In this document: positions 8,770-17,911 of the stretch, piece by piece
Layout: the number at the start of each line of letters is the position of its first letter
Numbering within the stretch: the stretch's first letter is position 1
From: Oceanispirochaeta sp963676905
GTDB lineage: Bacteria > Spirochaetota > Spirochaetia > DSM-2461
Direction: 5' to 3'
NCBI GenBank assembly: GCA_963676905.2
Contig: CAXXVE010000001.1
Span: forward strand, 992,001 to 1,056,000
Length of the DNA: 64,000 nucleotides
Translations under genes and position numbers: made by a program
The notes under the pieces: generated by a model
What the model was told of the DNA's origin: nothing
Databases searched by the model: none
The model's input: only the letters and a program-made list of their open reading frames with translations

Positions 8770-9639
8770 ATGGAATATTTGATGCTGAGTAATAATGTAA
8801 AGATCCCCATGGAGGGTTTTGGTGTATTTCGCATTCCCGATCAGGAATTATGCAAGCAATCGGTTCTTACTGCTATCCGCACAGGTTACCGTCTGATTGA
8901 TACAGCCGCTGTTTATGGCAATGAGGTCGCCGTTGGTGAAGCTGTTGCAGAAGCCATATCAGAAGGACTCTGTACCAGGGAAGAACTTTTTATCACATCT
9001 AAACTTTGGGTTCAGGATATGGCTGACCTTGATACGGCTAAAAAGGCAATTGATAACTCTCTAAAAAATATGGGCTTGGAATATTTAGACCTTTATCTTT
9101 TACACCAGGCTATGAGTGATTATTTTAGCGCCTGGCGTGCAATGGAAGAGGCTTATGAAGCTGGAAAATTAAAAGCTATTGGGGTGTCCAACTTTTATCC
9201 CCATGTATTAACCAACTTTTGTGAAACTGTAAGAATCAAACCTATGGTAAATCAAGTGGAACTTCATCCTTATTTCACTCAGGATGCTGCCCTTGAAACC
9301 ATGGCTGACTATAAAGTCATTCCCGAAGCCTGGGCACCCCTGGGCGGAGGCCGCTACAAGTCTTTTGAAGAAAAGGTTCTCAAAGAAATAGCTGCTGCTC
9401 ATGACAAATCAATAGCTCAGGTCGTTTTACGCTGGAATGTTCAACGGGGAGTTGTGGTAATTCCCAAATCCACCCATGCAGAAAGAATTGAAGAAAACTT
9501 CCACATTTGGGATTTTTCATTAGCCGAGGATGAGATGGAAAAAATCAGTTCACTGGATTTAGGTTATGTAGGTGAAGCGGTTAAACATTTTGACCCTAAA
9601 TTTGTCCAAACTATTCATGGTGTAAAGATTCATCCATAA
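8770..9639 (+). CDS. Aldo/keto reductase
   Basis: This 289-aa protein is a soluble NADPH-dependent oxidoreductase of the AKR superfamily, closest in style to the bacterial 2,5-diketo-gluconate reductase/YvgN group. The catalytic tetrad is visible as Asp44, Tyr49 (LIDTAAVYGNE), Lys78 (FITSKLW) and His112 (LYLLHQAM). The NADPH-binding end VVIPKSTHAERIEENFHIWD is intact. The ATG at 8770 is chosen over one at 8725 because AAGGAG lies eight bases before it and homologues start here. The gene stands alone between two terminators. A degenerate piece of a related gene is found at 27268-27369. Confidence 0.93.
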   Translation: MEYLMLSNNVKIPMEGFGVFRIPDQELCKQSVLTAIRTGYRLIDTAAVYGNEVAVGEAVAEAISEGLCTREELFITSKLWVQDMADLDTAKKAIDNSLKNMGLEYLDLYLLHQAMSDYFSAWRAMEEAYEAGKLKAIGVSNFYPHVLTNFCETVRIKPMVNQVELHPYFTQDAALETMADYKVIPEAWAPLGGGRYKSFEEKVLKEIAAAHDKSIAQVVLRWNVQRGVVVIPKSTHAERIEENFHIWDFSLAEDEMEKISSLDLGYVGEAVKHFDPKFVQTIHGVKIHP

Positions 9640-9712
9640 TCGTGCAGTCCCCTTGTGACAGGGGAACTGGGAGCGGGAGCTGGTTTGTTCAAGGCTCTGT
9701 CAGGCCAATGAA

Positions 9713-9741
9713 GGACACTCCAGGAGGAGTGTCCTTTTTTT
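9713..9741 (+). terminator. Rho-independent terminator after the aldo/keto reductase
   Basis: A perfect 9-bp stem GGACACTCC/GGAGTGTCC with a 4-base loop is followed by seven T. Confidence 0.93.
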
Positions 9742-9910
9742 ATTTCTAAACGTTTTTGGAAACAGGGATTAGATCCCTTATTAGTAAAACTCTCAGGTCT
9801 CCATGAGTCACCCTCTGTGATAATAAATCAGAATATGGGCTTTTTTGATAGCTATTCTTTGCATAAGAGCTTATTATCAACACATATTTTTTATATTAAG
9901 AAGGTTAATT

Positions 9911-10096
9911 ATGACAGGAACTGTAAAGTGGTTCAATTCGACTAAAGGGTTTGGATTTATTGAGCAAGAGGAAGGAGCTGATCTTTTTGTTCACAAAAAT
10001 GAAGTTAATGGTTATATCAACGAAGGAGATAAAGTCGAATTCGAGGTTGGCAGCAGTCCTAAAGGACCTTGCGCAATTAATGTAAGTAAAGCTTAA
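9911..10096 (+). CDS. Cold-shock domain protein (CspA family)
   Basis: This 61-residue single-domain protein contains both RNA-binding motifs, GTVKWFNSTKGFGFI (RNP1) and DLFVHKNEV (RNP2). Such proteins bind single-stranded nucleic acid and act as RNA chaperones. It is a little shorter than E. coli CspA but complete. The ATG at 9911 directly precedes the conserved Thr-Gly-Thr-Val-Lys and follows AGAAGG; an upstream ATG in frame would add a non-conserved extension. It is likely monocistronic. Confidence 0.95.
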   Translation: MTGTVKWFNSTKGFGFIEQEEGADLFVHKNEVNGYINEGDKVEFEVGSSPKGPCAINVSKA

Positions 10097-10504
10097 GGAT
10101 CTCATATCCAATTCCTCGTGAATTGGCAGGCATTCTCCTGAAATTGTGGAAACTGTATTTTTATTAGTTACTAATTTTAATTCGTATCTGCTATTTTGGG
10201 TTGGATGCCTCTTTTCCAATTCCTTCCTCCCAGGGTCTCATCGCTGGTAATCTGAAGTATGAGAACCGGCTTATATCTGCTTCTTAAGGCTCATGAGTTC
10301 CCAAATGGGCTTGAGCCTGGATTCTGCCAAGGCTGCAGTTTCTTTGCCGGGCATTAAGCAGAGAACTCAATTTTCGGAGCAGAAAGGAATGATCTTATAG
10401 TTCAATTTTCATTCACTCTTTATCCGCGAAACCATCATAAAGCAGGAGTACCCATCATAAAACTGTTCTTGCCAACAGCCTCCCATTCCCTGTATTGTTA
10501 AGCA
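10097..10504. other. Intergenic stretch between cold-shock gene and gntR-type gene
   Basis: About 400 bp with no supportable gene. It has a 7-bp hairpin at 10108-10126 (CCAATTC/GAATTGG) without a T run. No RNA family or repeat was recognised. Confidence 0.5.
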
Positions 10505-11224
10505 ATGAAATCCAAGAGTGAAATGATCTACAGCTTTCTCGAACAGAAGATTTCCAAAGGCGAATACAAGCCTGGAGACAGGCTGCCTTCAGAAGCTGAG
10601 CTTTGCTCTGAATTCAATGTCTCCCGGGGCCCAGTGCGGGCGGCGCTGGACCAGCTGAGTGCCATCGGTCTCGTAAAAAAGATCAAGGGAGGCGGCTCCT
10701 ATGTCAGCCAACAGGATTCTTCAAACTTTCTGAACGTCGTCCTGCCCACTCTGAAATTCAACAGCAGTGATTTTGATGAGATACTGGAACTGCGTTGCTC
10801 ACTGGACAAACTCATCATTGAGCTTTGCCTTAAAAGTCAAAGCAAGAATGACTACAAGGAACTGGACTCAGTGATGGCTGCCATGGAGAAAAAGCGGGGC
10901 AAAGAGGATCTCTATAACCTGGCCAGGGTTTTCAACACGATCCTTTCCGGACTCTGCGGTAACAGTCTTATTCATAATATTAATCTTCTGCTCTGGGACA
11001 TGATGCAGCATTTTCCCAGGGAACTGAATCAGGGAAAGAAGAGAGATGAGTTCATCGACGACCATAGGAAGATATACGACTGTATTAAAGAAAACGATGC
11101 GGAGTTGGCGGGGATCTACTCTGTGAGGCATTTGCAAAAACTAATGAGCAAAGGGAAGAAAAAGCAGCTGTCCGAAGATGAGGAGCATCACCGCTGGAAC
11201 CCCTGGCTCTACGACACCCTTTGA
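10505..11224 (+). CDS. GntR-family (FadR-type) transcriptional regulator
   Basis: The 239-aa protein has an N-terminal winged helix-turn-helix (residues 1-70, GEYKPGDRLPSEAELCSEFN then VSRGPVRAALDQL) and an all-helical C-terminal ligand domain of FadR type. These regulators usually bind a small organic acid and are released from DNA by it. It lies directly upstream of two GntP permease genes, and three copies of a palindrome with the GntR-like core TGTAnTACA occur in the gap after it, so it very probably controls the permeases. The metal-binding histidines of the FCD subfamily are not obvious, which leaves the exact ligand class open. Confidence 0.88.
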   Translation: MKSKSEMIYSFLEQKISKGEYKPGDRLPSEAELCSEFNVSRGPVRAALDQLSAIGLVKKIKGGGSYVSQQDSSNFLNVVLPTLKFNSSDFDEILELRCSLDKLIIELCLKSQSKNDYKELDSVMAAMEKKRGKEDLYNLARVFNTILSGLCGNSLIHNINLLLWDMMQHFPRELNQGKKRDEFIDDHRKIYDCIKENDAELAGIYSVRHLQKLMSKGKKKQLSEDEEHHRWNPWLYDTL

Positions 11225-11283
11225 ACAGCTGGTCCCGGCCTGTTTTTACTTAATCCGATCCTGTGAATCATTCAATCATACAC

Positions 11284-11294
11284 TTGTAGTACAA
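11284..11294. promoter_or_regulatory. Probable GntR operator 1
   Basis: Perfect palindrome TTGTAGTACAA between the regulator and the first permease gene, of the TNGTnnnACNA form seen for FadR/GntR-type sites. Confidence 0.7.
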
Positions 11295-11344
11295 ATAGTT
11301 CATTTTTCCTTGGTGGAATTTAAAAAACCATGTTAACATCATAT

Positions 11345-11355
11345 TTGTACTACAG
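11345..11355. promoter_or_regulatory. Probable GntR operator 2
   Basis: TTGTACTACAG, the same core in inverted orientation, 61 bp after operator 1. Confidence 0.65.
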
Positions 11356-11404
11356 GAATCAATTATATCTTCTGTTTCTTAGTTTATTTAGATGCAAAAG
11401 AATA

Positions 11405-11419
11405 ATCTGTAGTACAGAT
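11405..11419. promoter_or_regulatory. Probable GntR operator 3
   Basis: Perfect 15-bp palindrome ATCTGTAGTACAGAT, 60 bp after operator 2 and 26 bp before the permease start. The near-equal 60-61 bp spacing of the three sites (about six helical turns) places them on one DNA face. Confidence 0.75.
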
Positions 11420-11444
11420 TTATTGTCTAAATGGAGGATTTATA

Positions 11445-12830
11445 ATGGGTTTAATTATGATTCTGCTATTGGTTGCATCCATCGTGCTGATCGTAGTGGC
11501 AACTTCTGTGTTTAAGCTGCATCCTTTTATTGCTTTGATTTTTGCAGCTCTCTTTGTTGGTCTGGGAGCTTCCGCTCTGGGGCAGTTTGATGTCATGGAG
11601 GTGGAGACCACCATACGATCCGGTTTCGGGGGCATCCTGGCTTATATAGGAATCGTTATTGTTCTTGGTACCATAATCGGTATTTTTCTTGAGAAATCCG
11701 GTGCGGCTATCAAAATGGCGGACACTATTCTCAAGATGGTTGGTCCCAAGAGACCTGGCCTGGCTATGAGTATTATAGGATGGTTCGTTTCCATCCCCGT
11801 ATTCTGCGACTCCGGCTATGTTATTCTTTCGGCTCTCAGAAAATCAGTAACCCAGAAGGCAAAGGTCTCGGCTACTATGATGAGCGTTGCTTTGGCTACA
11901 GGCCTCTATGCATCCCACACCCTTGTACCTCCCACTCCCGGTCCTATTGCAGCAGCAGGAAACCTGGGTCTGGAAGACAGTCTGGGCCTTGTTATCATGT
12001 TCGGTATTGTTATTTCCATCTTTACTATGCTTGCCGGTTTCTTCTGGGCAAAATACATCGGTGGAAAAATCAAGATTCAGGAAGACCTGGATAATGAATC
12101 TATCTGGGCCAAGGGGCTGGATCTGGAAGAAAAAGCCATTGAAGAGCAGTATGGAAAGCTTCCCTCTACTTTTCAGGCTTTCGCACCCATCCTGATCCCC
12201 ATCATTTTGATAGCTCTGGGAACCATCGCTTCTTTCCCCGGCGATCTGATAGGAACTGGATTTATTGCCAACCTTTTCAAGTTCTTCGGTAAGCCCGTAA
12301 TGGCCCTGATCGTCGGATTCTTCTTTGCTCTGGGACTGGCTCCCAAGCTTAACGAGGAAGTCCTGATGAAATGGATTGGAGAGGGCATTAAACTGGCCGG
12401 ACCCATTATTCTTATCACAGGTGCCGGTGGTGCATTCGGTGCTATCATTAAAGCCACTCCTGTAGCCGAGTACCTGGGACAGTCTATGAGCGGTTGGAGC
12501 CTGGGTATCCTGGTTCCCTTCTGCATCGCGGCTGCTCTCAAGACCGCTCAGGGATCTTCCACAACAGCGCTGGTTACAACTTCAGCCCTTATGGCTCCGC
12601 TCCTCTCCTCTTTGGGACTGGACTCCACTATCGGTGCCGTTCTCACAGTAATGAGTATCGGTGCGGGTGCAATGACTGTTTCTCATGCAAACGATTCCTA
12701 CTTCTGGGTTGTTGCCGAGTTTACTGGAATGGATGTTAAGACTGCCTACAAGTCTCAAACCATGGCCACTCTGATACAGGGTCTTGTAACCATAGTGGTT
12801 GTTCTGGTGCTGTCTTTCATTCTTCTATAA
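11445..12830 (+). CDS. GntP-family permease 1 (sugar acid/hydroxy acid:H+ symporter)
   Basis: This 461-aa membrane protein belongs to the GntP family, which imports gluconate and related sugar or hydroxy acids by proton symport. About twelve to fourteen hydrophobic segments are visible, together with the family signatures LEKSGAA, SIPVFCDSGYVIL, SHTLVPPTPGPIAAAGNLG, GAGGAFGAIIKATPV and GAMTVSHANDSYFWV. Length is normal. A GGAGG site lies ahead of the ATG. Three palindromes for the upstream GntR protein lie in its promoter region. A terminator follows, so it may be transcribed alone or read through into the paralogue downstream. Confidence 0.93.
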   Translation: MGLIMILLLVASIVLIVVATSVFKLHPFIALIFAALFVGLGASALGQFDVMEVETTIRSGFGGILAYIGIVIVLGTIIGIFLEKSGAAIKMADTILKMVGPKRPGLAMSIIGWFVSIPVFCDSGYVILSALRKSVTQKAKVSATMMSVALATGLYASHTLVPPTPGPIAAAGNLGLEDSLGLVIMFGIVISIFTMLAGFFWAKYIGGKIKIQEDLDNESIWAKGLDLEEKAIEEQYGKLPSTFQAFAPILIPIILIALGTIASFPGDLIGTGFIANLFKFFGKPVMALIVGFFFALGLAPKLNEEVLMKWIGEGIKLAGPIILITGAGGAFGAIIKATPVAEYLGQSMSGWSLGILVPFCIAAALKTAQGSSTTALVTTSALMAPLLSSLGLDSTIGAVLTVMSIGAGAMTVSHANDSYFWVVAEFTGMDVKTAYKSQTMATLIQGLVTIVVVLVLSFILL

Positions 12831-12861
12831 GTATGATTTCAAATTAGTATCAAAGTCCCTG

Positions 12862-12892
12862 GCCTCCGACGGATTGCCGGGGGCTTTTTTTT
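12862..12892 (+). terminator. Rho-independent terminator after GntP permease 1
   Basis: A 7-bp GC-rich stem (12862-12868 with 12878-12884) is followed by eight T. Confidence 0.85.
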
Positions 12893-12941
12893 ATTTCCAA
12901 ATAAAAACAATTCATTTACAATCATCTAGGCATTCATTTCC

Positions 12942-12961
12942 AAAGACCCGTGAGGGTCTTT
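12942..12961. promoter_or_regulatory. Perfect hairpin ahead of GntP permease 2
   Basis: AAAGACCC and GGGTCTTT form an 8-bp stem with a GTGA loop, 25 bp before the second permease start. It could be an RNA processing or attenuation element; its role is unknown. Confidence 0.4.
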
Positions 12962-12985
12962 CTATCATGACAGGGAGGAAAGACA

Positions 12986-14362
12986 ATGGGATTTATTATG
13001 ATTGGGCTTCTTTTCGTCTCCATAGGGATGATTGTTGCAGCCGGTTCTCTCCTCAAGCTTCATCCATTCATCTCACTGGTTGCTGCCTCTCTGTTTCTGG
13101 GACTGAGTGCCTCCGCCCTGGGGCAGTTCGATGTTCAGGCTATTGAGCCGGCCATCAGGCATGGATTCGGTACGATTTTGAGTCATATCGGAATTGTCAT
13201 CGTACTGGGGTCAGTGATCGGCGTTTTCCTGGAGAAGTCGGGAGCCGCCCTTAAGATAGCGGATACAGTGGTTAGCGTCATCGGACCCAAACAGCCGGAG
13301 CTGGCGATGAGTATCATAGGATGGCTTGTTTCGATTCCTGTATTCTGTGATTCGGGCTACATCATTCTGAATACCATGCGCAAATCAGTGACCCGGAAGA
13401 CAGGGGCAAGATCAGCTGCCACAAGTGTTGCTCTGGGCAGCGGGCTTTATGCCTCCCACACCCTGATTCCACCGACCCCTGGTCCCGTGGCCGCCGCAGG
13501 CAATCTTGGGCTGGAAAACCATTTGGGTACAGTCGTCCTCTTCGGAATCGGTATCTCTCTGATACCCATGGTGGCCGGATTCCTCTGGGCCTCATTCATC
13601 GGCGAGAAGGTCGAAACCAGGGAAGATCGTATCAATGCAGAACTCTTTCGCAACGGCGTGACTGGTGAAGTGGATGAACATCTCAGGAAGCTGCCTTCTA
13701 CCACTTTGTCTTTTGCGCCTATCATTGTCCCAATTCTCCTTATAGGCCTTGGATCTTTTGCATCGGTCCCGGCAGCAGCTTCAAGGCTGGGCGCCGCTGG
13801 AAGCGTCATAATATTTCTGGGAAGTCCGACAATGGCTCTGCTTATCGGATTTGCCTTCGCCCTCTTTCTGGCACCCGAACTGAACGAAGAGGCTCTTATG
13901 AAATGGATCGGCGAAGGGATACGTATCGCAGGCCCTATCATCCTGATTACGGGAGCGGGAGGCTCTTTTGGTGCCATCATCAAGGCCACTCCAATCTCCG
14001 GCTATCTTGGGAATTTTATGAGCGTCTGGGGCCTGGGTATCCTGCTCCCCTTTATTTTTTCAGCTGCGTTGAAAACAGCACAGGGTTCCACAACCACCAC
14101 AATGGTCACAGCTTCCGCCCTGATGGCTCCTCTGTTGGCGACTATGGGGCTGGACTCTGTGTTTGGTGCGGTATTGGTTATGCTGAGTATAGGAGCAGGG
14201 GCCATGGCTGTGTCTCATGCCAATGATTCCTATTTCTGGGTGGTTTCTGAGTTCAGCGGCATGGACATCAAGACAGCCTATAAGTCCCACACTGTGGCAA
14301 CTGGTATCCAGGGGTTGGCGACAATGGCTGCCATTTTGATTCTGTCGAACTTTATTCTTTGA
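12986..14362 (+). CDS. GntP-family permease 2
   Basis: This 458-aa paralogue of the gene at 11445 has the same family signatures (SIPVFCDSGYIIL, HTLIPPTPGPVAAAGNLG, GAGGSFGAIIKATPI, AMAVSHANDSYFWV) and the same membrane topology. The pair clearly arose by tandem duplication and has since diverged, mostly in the cytoplasmic loop near residues 205-235. The ribosome site GGAGG lies before the ATG. No copy of the TGTAnTACA operator lies directly in front of it, so it may depend on read-through from the first gene or have its own control. The exact substrate is unknown. Confidence 0.92.
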   Translation: MGFIMIGLLFVSIGMIVAAGSLLKLHPFISLVAASLFLGLSASALGQFDVQAIEPAIRHGFGTILSHIGIVIVLGSVIGVFLEKSGAALKIADTVVSVIGPKQPELAMSIIGWLVSIPVFCDSGYIILNTMRKSVTRKTGARSAATSVALGSGLYASHTLIPPTPGPVAAAGNLGLENHLGTVVLFGIGISLIPMVAGFLWASFIGEKVETREDRINAELFRNGVTGEVDEHLRKLPSTTLSFAPIIVPILLIGLGSFASVPAAASRLGAAGSVIIFLGSPTMALLIGFAFALFLAPELNEEALMKWIGEGIRIAGPIILITGAGGSFGAIIKATPISGYLGNFMSVWGLGILLPFIFSAALKTAQGSTTTTMVTASALMAPLLATMGLDSVFGAVLVMLSIGAGAMAVSHANDSYFWVVSEFSGMDIKTAYKSHTVATGIQGLATMAAILILSNFIL

Positions 14363-14370
14363 ATAATTAA

Positions 14371-14397
14371 ATAACTGTGTATCCAGTTATCATTTTT
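14371..14397 (+). terminator. Probable terminator after GntP permease 2
   Basis: A 7-bp stem ATAACTG/CAGTTAT with a 6-base loop is followed by CATTTTTC. Confidence 0.65.
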
Positions 14398-14844
14398 CAA
14401 TAAGGGCCTCAAAACACTTGTCATTTGTTAGGTTGTCTGATATTCTCTGTATAACATTTGATATTAAATGTTTTAAAACTGAAAAGTTGTATGCCTTTTT
14501 TCTGAGGTAGAACTATATAGGTTTGTTTTGCTTTCCTACTTTGTAGTGTTTATGTTTCTTTTTTTGGTTTACCTTCTGGTATGGATTAAAAATAGAAACA
14601 TAATTATGACTGTTAACAAATCAAACCACATGAGAAATCAGAATGATACGGTTATTTACTTAGGTCATTACCATTATTGGTGTTCCTCAATGCCTCTCTA
14701 TGCTGGAGAGGTTTTTTTATGCCCAAATCTCTACTCAGATCAGAACTTCTGGGATGATGACCATCTCAGTGCCCCGCAGAAAGACCTCTCATCTTTGAAA
14801 ATAAATCTCCATTAGACCATACTTATAAAAGATTAGGAGTTCCT
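14398..14844. other. Long intergenic stretch ahead of the hybrid kinase
   Basis: No convincing protein gene is present; a 95-codon frame starting near 14528 has low-complexity hydrophobic and mixed sequence and no ribosome site. A strong terminator-like hairpin sits at 14693-14718 with no gene before it, so the stretch may hold a small RNA or a leader element. No known riboswitch was recognised. Confidence 0.5.
14693..14718 (+). terminator. Orphan intrinsic terminator (leader attenuator or small RNA end)
   Basis: Stem CCTCTC/GAGAGG followed by seven T, 127 bp upstream of the kinase start and about 330 bp downstream of the last stop codon. Confidence 0.7.
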
Positions 14845-16974
14845 ATGATTGAAGGTTCAAGTCTCTTTGTCGGTATGTTCAATAACCTGGCTGTTTTTAT
14901 TGTTTTTGTTTCAATGTACAGCTTTGTAAAGCCAATACATCCCAAAAGAAAATGGCTGGAGCCTGTCATGATGGGAACTTTATTCGGCATTGCCCTCTTT
15001 GTCTGTATGCAGGTGAAGATCCCTGTAGCCGAAGGTGTACTTGTCGATCAGAGAAATGCAATCGTTGTGCTGAGTACACTTTTCGGAGGCCCTGTTGCCG
15101 GGTTGATCTCCTGGCTGGTAGGGGTTGTTGTGAGAGTCCTTCTGGGAGGAACCGGAGTCCGGGCAGGGATCATAGGCTTGACCCTTGCCTATGGTGCCGG
15201 AAACCTTCTTCGCCTCTGGAAGGGGCGCAGGAACCCTCAGTTTTTTATTATTGGCAGTTTTATTGCGACGCTGATTGTTCTGCCTGGTTTTCTTTTTGTT
15301 GGGGATTTATCCTACGGCTGGCAGCTTTTAAAAAGACTGGCTCTGCCCTATGGAACAGCCATCTATCTGGGAATGCTTTTTATTGGCTTCCTTCTTCAGC
15401 ATGAAAATAACAGAATCACTATCTCCAATAAGCTGCAGGAATCGGAAAAGCGCTACAGAAAGCTCTATGAGAAGTTGATAGATATCAGTTTCTTTATGGA
15501 TAATCAGGGGCGTATTCGTGAAATATCACCATCTGTGGAATCTATACTGGGGTATTCGCCGGATGAAGTTATCGGAAACTTTTTCTATGATTATTTCGAG
15601 GATGGGGCTGGAAAGGAGTCCTATCTGGAAGAGATTAGAAAAGAAGGATTTCTCAGAGATAAAGAGATAAATCTCAAAAAGAAGAATCAGTCTGTAGCCT
15701 GTGTTTCTGTCAATTCTGATATGGAATATGATTCGCAGGGAGTGCCCATCGGGGTACATGGAATTATAAGGGATATTACACGCCTCAGAACGGCTCAGGA
15801 AGATCAGCGCCGTCTTGAGAAAATGGTTATACAGAATCAGAAGATGGACTCCCTTGGAACTCTGGCCGGCGGTATTGCACATGATTTCAATAACATCCTG
15901 GGCGCTATTATTGGCTATTCAGAACTGCTGAGGAAGAAGATAAGTGATGACACTGTAAGCGGCAATTATGTTAATGAGATATTCAAGGCGGCCGGCAGAG
16001 CAAGAAACCTTGTTAAGCAGATTCTTCTTTTCAGCAGAAATACAGATCTAGATATGAATGTCATGGACCTCTCCGTTGTCGTTAAAGAAGCATTGGGACT
16101 TTTGAATCAGACCATTCCCAAAACGGTTACAATAAACTATTCAGATTCCTGCAGTGACAGCAGAGTCATGGGAGATGAGAACCAGCTGCATCAGGTTATC
16201 ATCAATTTGATTACAAATGCTTTTCATGCACTGAAAGAGGAAGATGGAACAATTGATATTGCCTTATCCAGAGTCGCTCTGGACCCGAATGACACAGGGG
16301 CATTCAGTAACGTCCCGGCTGGAAACTATCTGTCACTTCAGGTAAGTGATGATGGAAAGGGAATCCCTGAAGAAAACAGGGAAAGGATATTTGATCCCTT
16401 TTTCACTACAAAAGAAAGGGGCAAGGGGACGGGGCTGGGACTTGCTGTCGTTCATGGGATCATTGAGAAACACGGCGGGATTATCAAGTTCACTTCTGAA
16501 ATTGACAAGGGTACCTGCTTTACGGTTCTGCTTCCTGAGCTGGAACACAGAGACGCCCTCCCCGTTAAAGTTCAGCCTGAATCGGAGGCTGTGCAGGAAG
16601 CCGAAGGTGATGAAAGAATCCTCATTGTTGATGATGAACAGGCTAATGTTGACCTTGAAAAGCACATGCTGGAGTTACTGGGTTATAGGGTACTTGGATT
16701 TACAGACCCCCTAGCTGCTCTGGAAGCCTTCAAAGCGGATTCTGAAGCTTTTGATCTGATACTGACAGATCAGACCATGCCCGGTATGAGCGGATTGAAG
16801 CTGGCAGAACTTGTTCAAAATGAATCTCCCGGATTTCCTGTTATCATCGCCTCCGGTTACAGTTCAAACCTCAATCAGGAAAAGGCGGAAGAAACCGGAG
16901 TGAAAAAGATAATTGTTAAACCTTTCCTGATTAATGATATCGCAGCTGCGATTCGCGATGCCCTGGATAACTGA
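14845..16974 (+). CDS. Hybrid sensor histidine kinase with LytS-type 5TM sensor domain
   Basis: The 709-aa protein has an N-terminal 5TMR_LYT membrane domain (about 1-185, with VDQRNAIVVLSTLFGGPVAG), a PAS domain (about 200-320), a HisKA/HATPase kinase core with phospho-acceptor His346 in GGIAHDFNN and ATP-lid signatures DDGKGIPEENRERIFDPFF and GKGTGLGLAVVHGI, and a C-terminal receiver with phospho-acceptor Asp642 (LTDQTMPG). LytS-type membrane domains sense small carboxylates or membrane state in known systems. An AGGAG site lies six bases before the ATG. No separate response regulator is next to it, so the receiver probably passes phosphate on to a distant partner. It follows the GntP pair but is separated from it by two terminators. 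Confidence 0.9.
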   Translation: MIEGSSLFVGMFNNLAVFIVFVSMYSFVKPIHPKRKWLEPVMMGTLFGIALFVCMQVKIPVAEGVLVDQRNAIVVLSTLFGGPVAGLISWLVGVVVRVLLGGTGVRAGIIGLTLAYGAGNLLRLWKGRRNPQFFIIGSFIATLIVLPGFLFVGDLSYGWQLLKRLALPYGTAIYLGMLFIGFLLQHENNRITISNKLQESEKRYRKLYEKLIDISFFMDNQGRIREISPSVESILGYSPDEVIGNFFYDYFEDGAGKESYLEEIRKEGFLRDKEINLKKKNQSVACVSVNSDMEYDSQGVPIGVHGIIRDITRLRTAQEDQRRLEKMVIQNQKMDSLGTLAGGIAHDFNNILGAIIGYSELLRKKISDDTVSGNYVNEIFKAAGRARNLVKQILLFSRNTDLDMNVMDLSVVVKEALGLLNQTIPKTVTINYSDSCSDSRVMGDENQLHQVIINLITNAFHALKEEDGTIDIALSRVALDPNDTGAFSNVPAGNYLSLQVSDDGKGIPEENRERIFDPFFTTKERGKGTGLGLAVVHGIIEKHGGIIKFTSEIDKGTCFTVLLPELEHRDALPVKVQPESEAVQEAEGDERILIVDDEQANVDLEKHMLELLGYRVLGFTDPLAALEAFKADSEAFDLILTDQTMPGMSGLKLAELVQNESPGFPVIIASGYSSNLNQEKAEETGVKKIIVKPFLINDIAAAIRDALDN

Positions 16975-17023
16975 GATCCGCCCTGTCCGGTGACAGCTGT
17001 TTCATGTCCCTGAAGGGGCAGTG

Positions 17024-17911
17024 TTAAAAACGTCTTGGTTTATCACTGATCTCAATAAAGACTTCAGGATCAATCAAAAGATCATCAAGGTAGGTTTCTA
17101 GATGCAGGTGAGGGCCGGTTACCTTTCCTGTCGCTCCCATTGTACCTATGAGATCACCTGGTTTCACAGTACTGCCTTCTCTTACAAAAACCTTCTGCAT
17201 ATGAGCATACTTTGTTTTATATCCGAAGCTGTGACGGATAACTACATAGTTGCCGTAGTCATATGCATCATAGCCTCTTTCCTCTATTACACCTGCTCCG
17301 ACTGCAACCAGTGGTGCACCGTATCCATATCCAAAGTCCAGGCCTTTGTGGAGATAGGGAAGGCCGTTGAAGGGGTTGCTGTTGTATCCGTAACGCTGGG
17401 TTACATAGCCGATGCCGTTAGCCAGAGGCCACCTCGCCGGCAGCTGTTCGAGAATCTTTTCAACTGACTTATATTTTTCGCCGGTCACCTGTAGTACAGA
17501 AGCAGCCAGATTGACTCTGTCGGTCAGTCTGGAAATATTATCCTCTATATGGGTATATCCAAAGGAGTCGCTGCTTTCAGAATCCTGAAGCGGTACGATG
17601 ACATTTTCATTCGTGTCGATCAATCTGTTCACAGCCGTATTGAATCCTTCAGTACCCGTCAGGAGGTCGATTGAAGCATCGAGAAGCTGTTCCATTTTTC
17701 CGGTGCCAGTAACCAGATCCTGAAACTGATTCCCCTTGCCGTCTCTCTGATAAAGAAGATAGAAAGTGTTCCCGATGAGAAGACACAATAAAATAAAACC
17801 GAATATCAGTGCTAAAAATGGTATTTTCAGGCTGTATACTCTGGATTGGTCTCCAGGAACAATCATTAAGGTGAGGCTTCCGAATCTCTGTTTTTTAATC
17901 TTTTTTTTCAT
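17024..17911 (-). CDS. M23-family (LytM) metallopeptidase, membrane-anchored
   Basis: The 295-aa protein has one N-terminal transmembrane anchor (residues 30-54), a periplasmic spacer that is partly helical (60-165), and a C-terminal LytM domain. Zinc ligands and catalytic residues are visible: His188 and Asp192 (HKGLDFG), His237 (YAHM) and His268/His270 (GPHLHLE). All are present, so it should cut peptidoglycan cross-bridges, unlike degenerate LytM activators. It is convergent with the hybrid kinase gene and is probably transcribed alone. Confidence 0.9.
   Translation of the reverse strand: MKKKIKKQRFGSLTLMIVPGDQSRVYSLKIPFLALIFGFILLCLLIGNTFYLLYQRDGKGNQFQDLVTGTGKMEQLLDASIDLLTGTEGFNTAVNRLIDTNENVIVPLQDSESSDSFGYTHIEDNISRLTDRVNLAASVLQVTGEKYKSVEKILEQLPARWPLANGIGYVTQRYGYNSNPFNGLPYLHKGLDFGYGYGAPLVAVGAGVIEERGYDAYDYGNYVVIRHSFGYKTKYAHMQKVFVREGSTVKPGDLIGTMGATGKVTGPHLHLETYLDDLLIDPEVFIEISDKPRRF

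Noticed and set aside
13362..14290. Long frames antisense to GntP permease 2
   Set aside because: Rich in Pro, Arg, Ala and Ser as expected from reading the opposite strand of a membrane-protein gene; no motif or start site.
14528..14815. 95-codon frame before the hybrid kinase
   Set aside because: No ribosome site, low-complexity start, and it covers an intrinsic terminator, which is unlikely inside a gene.
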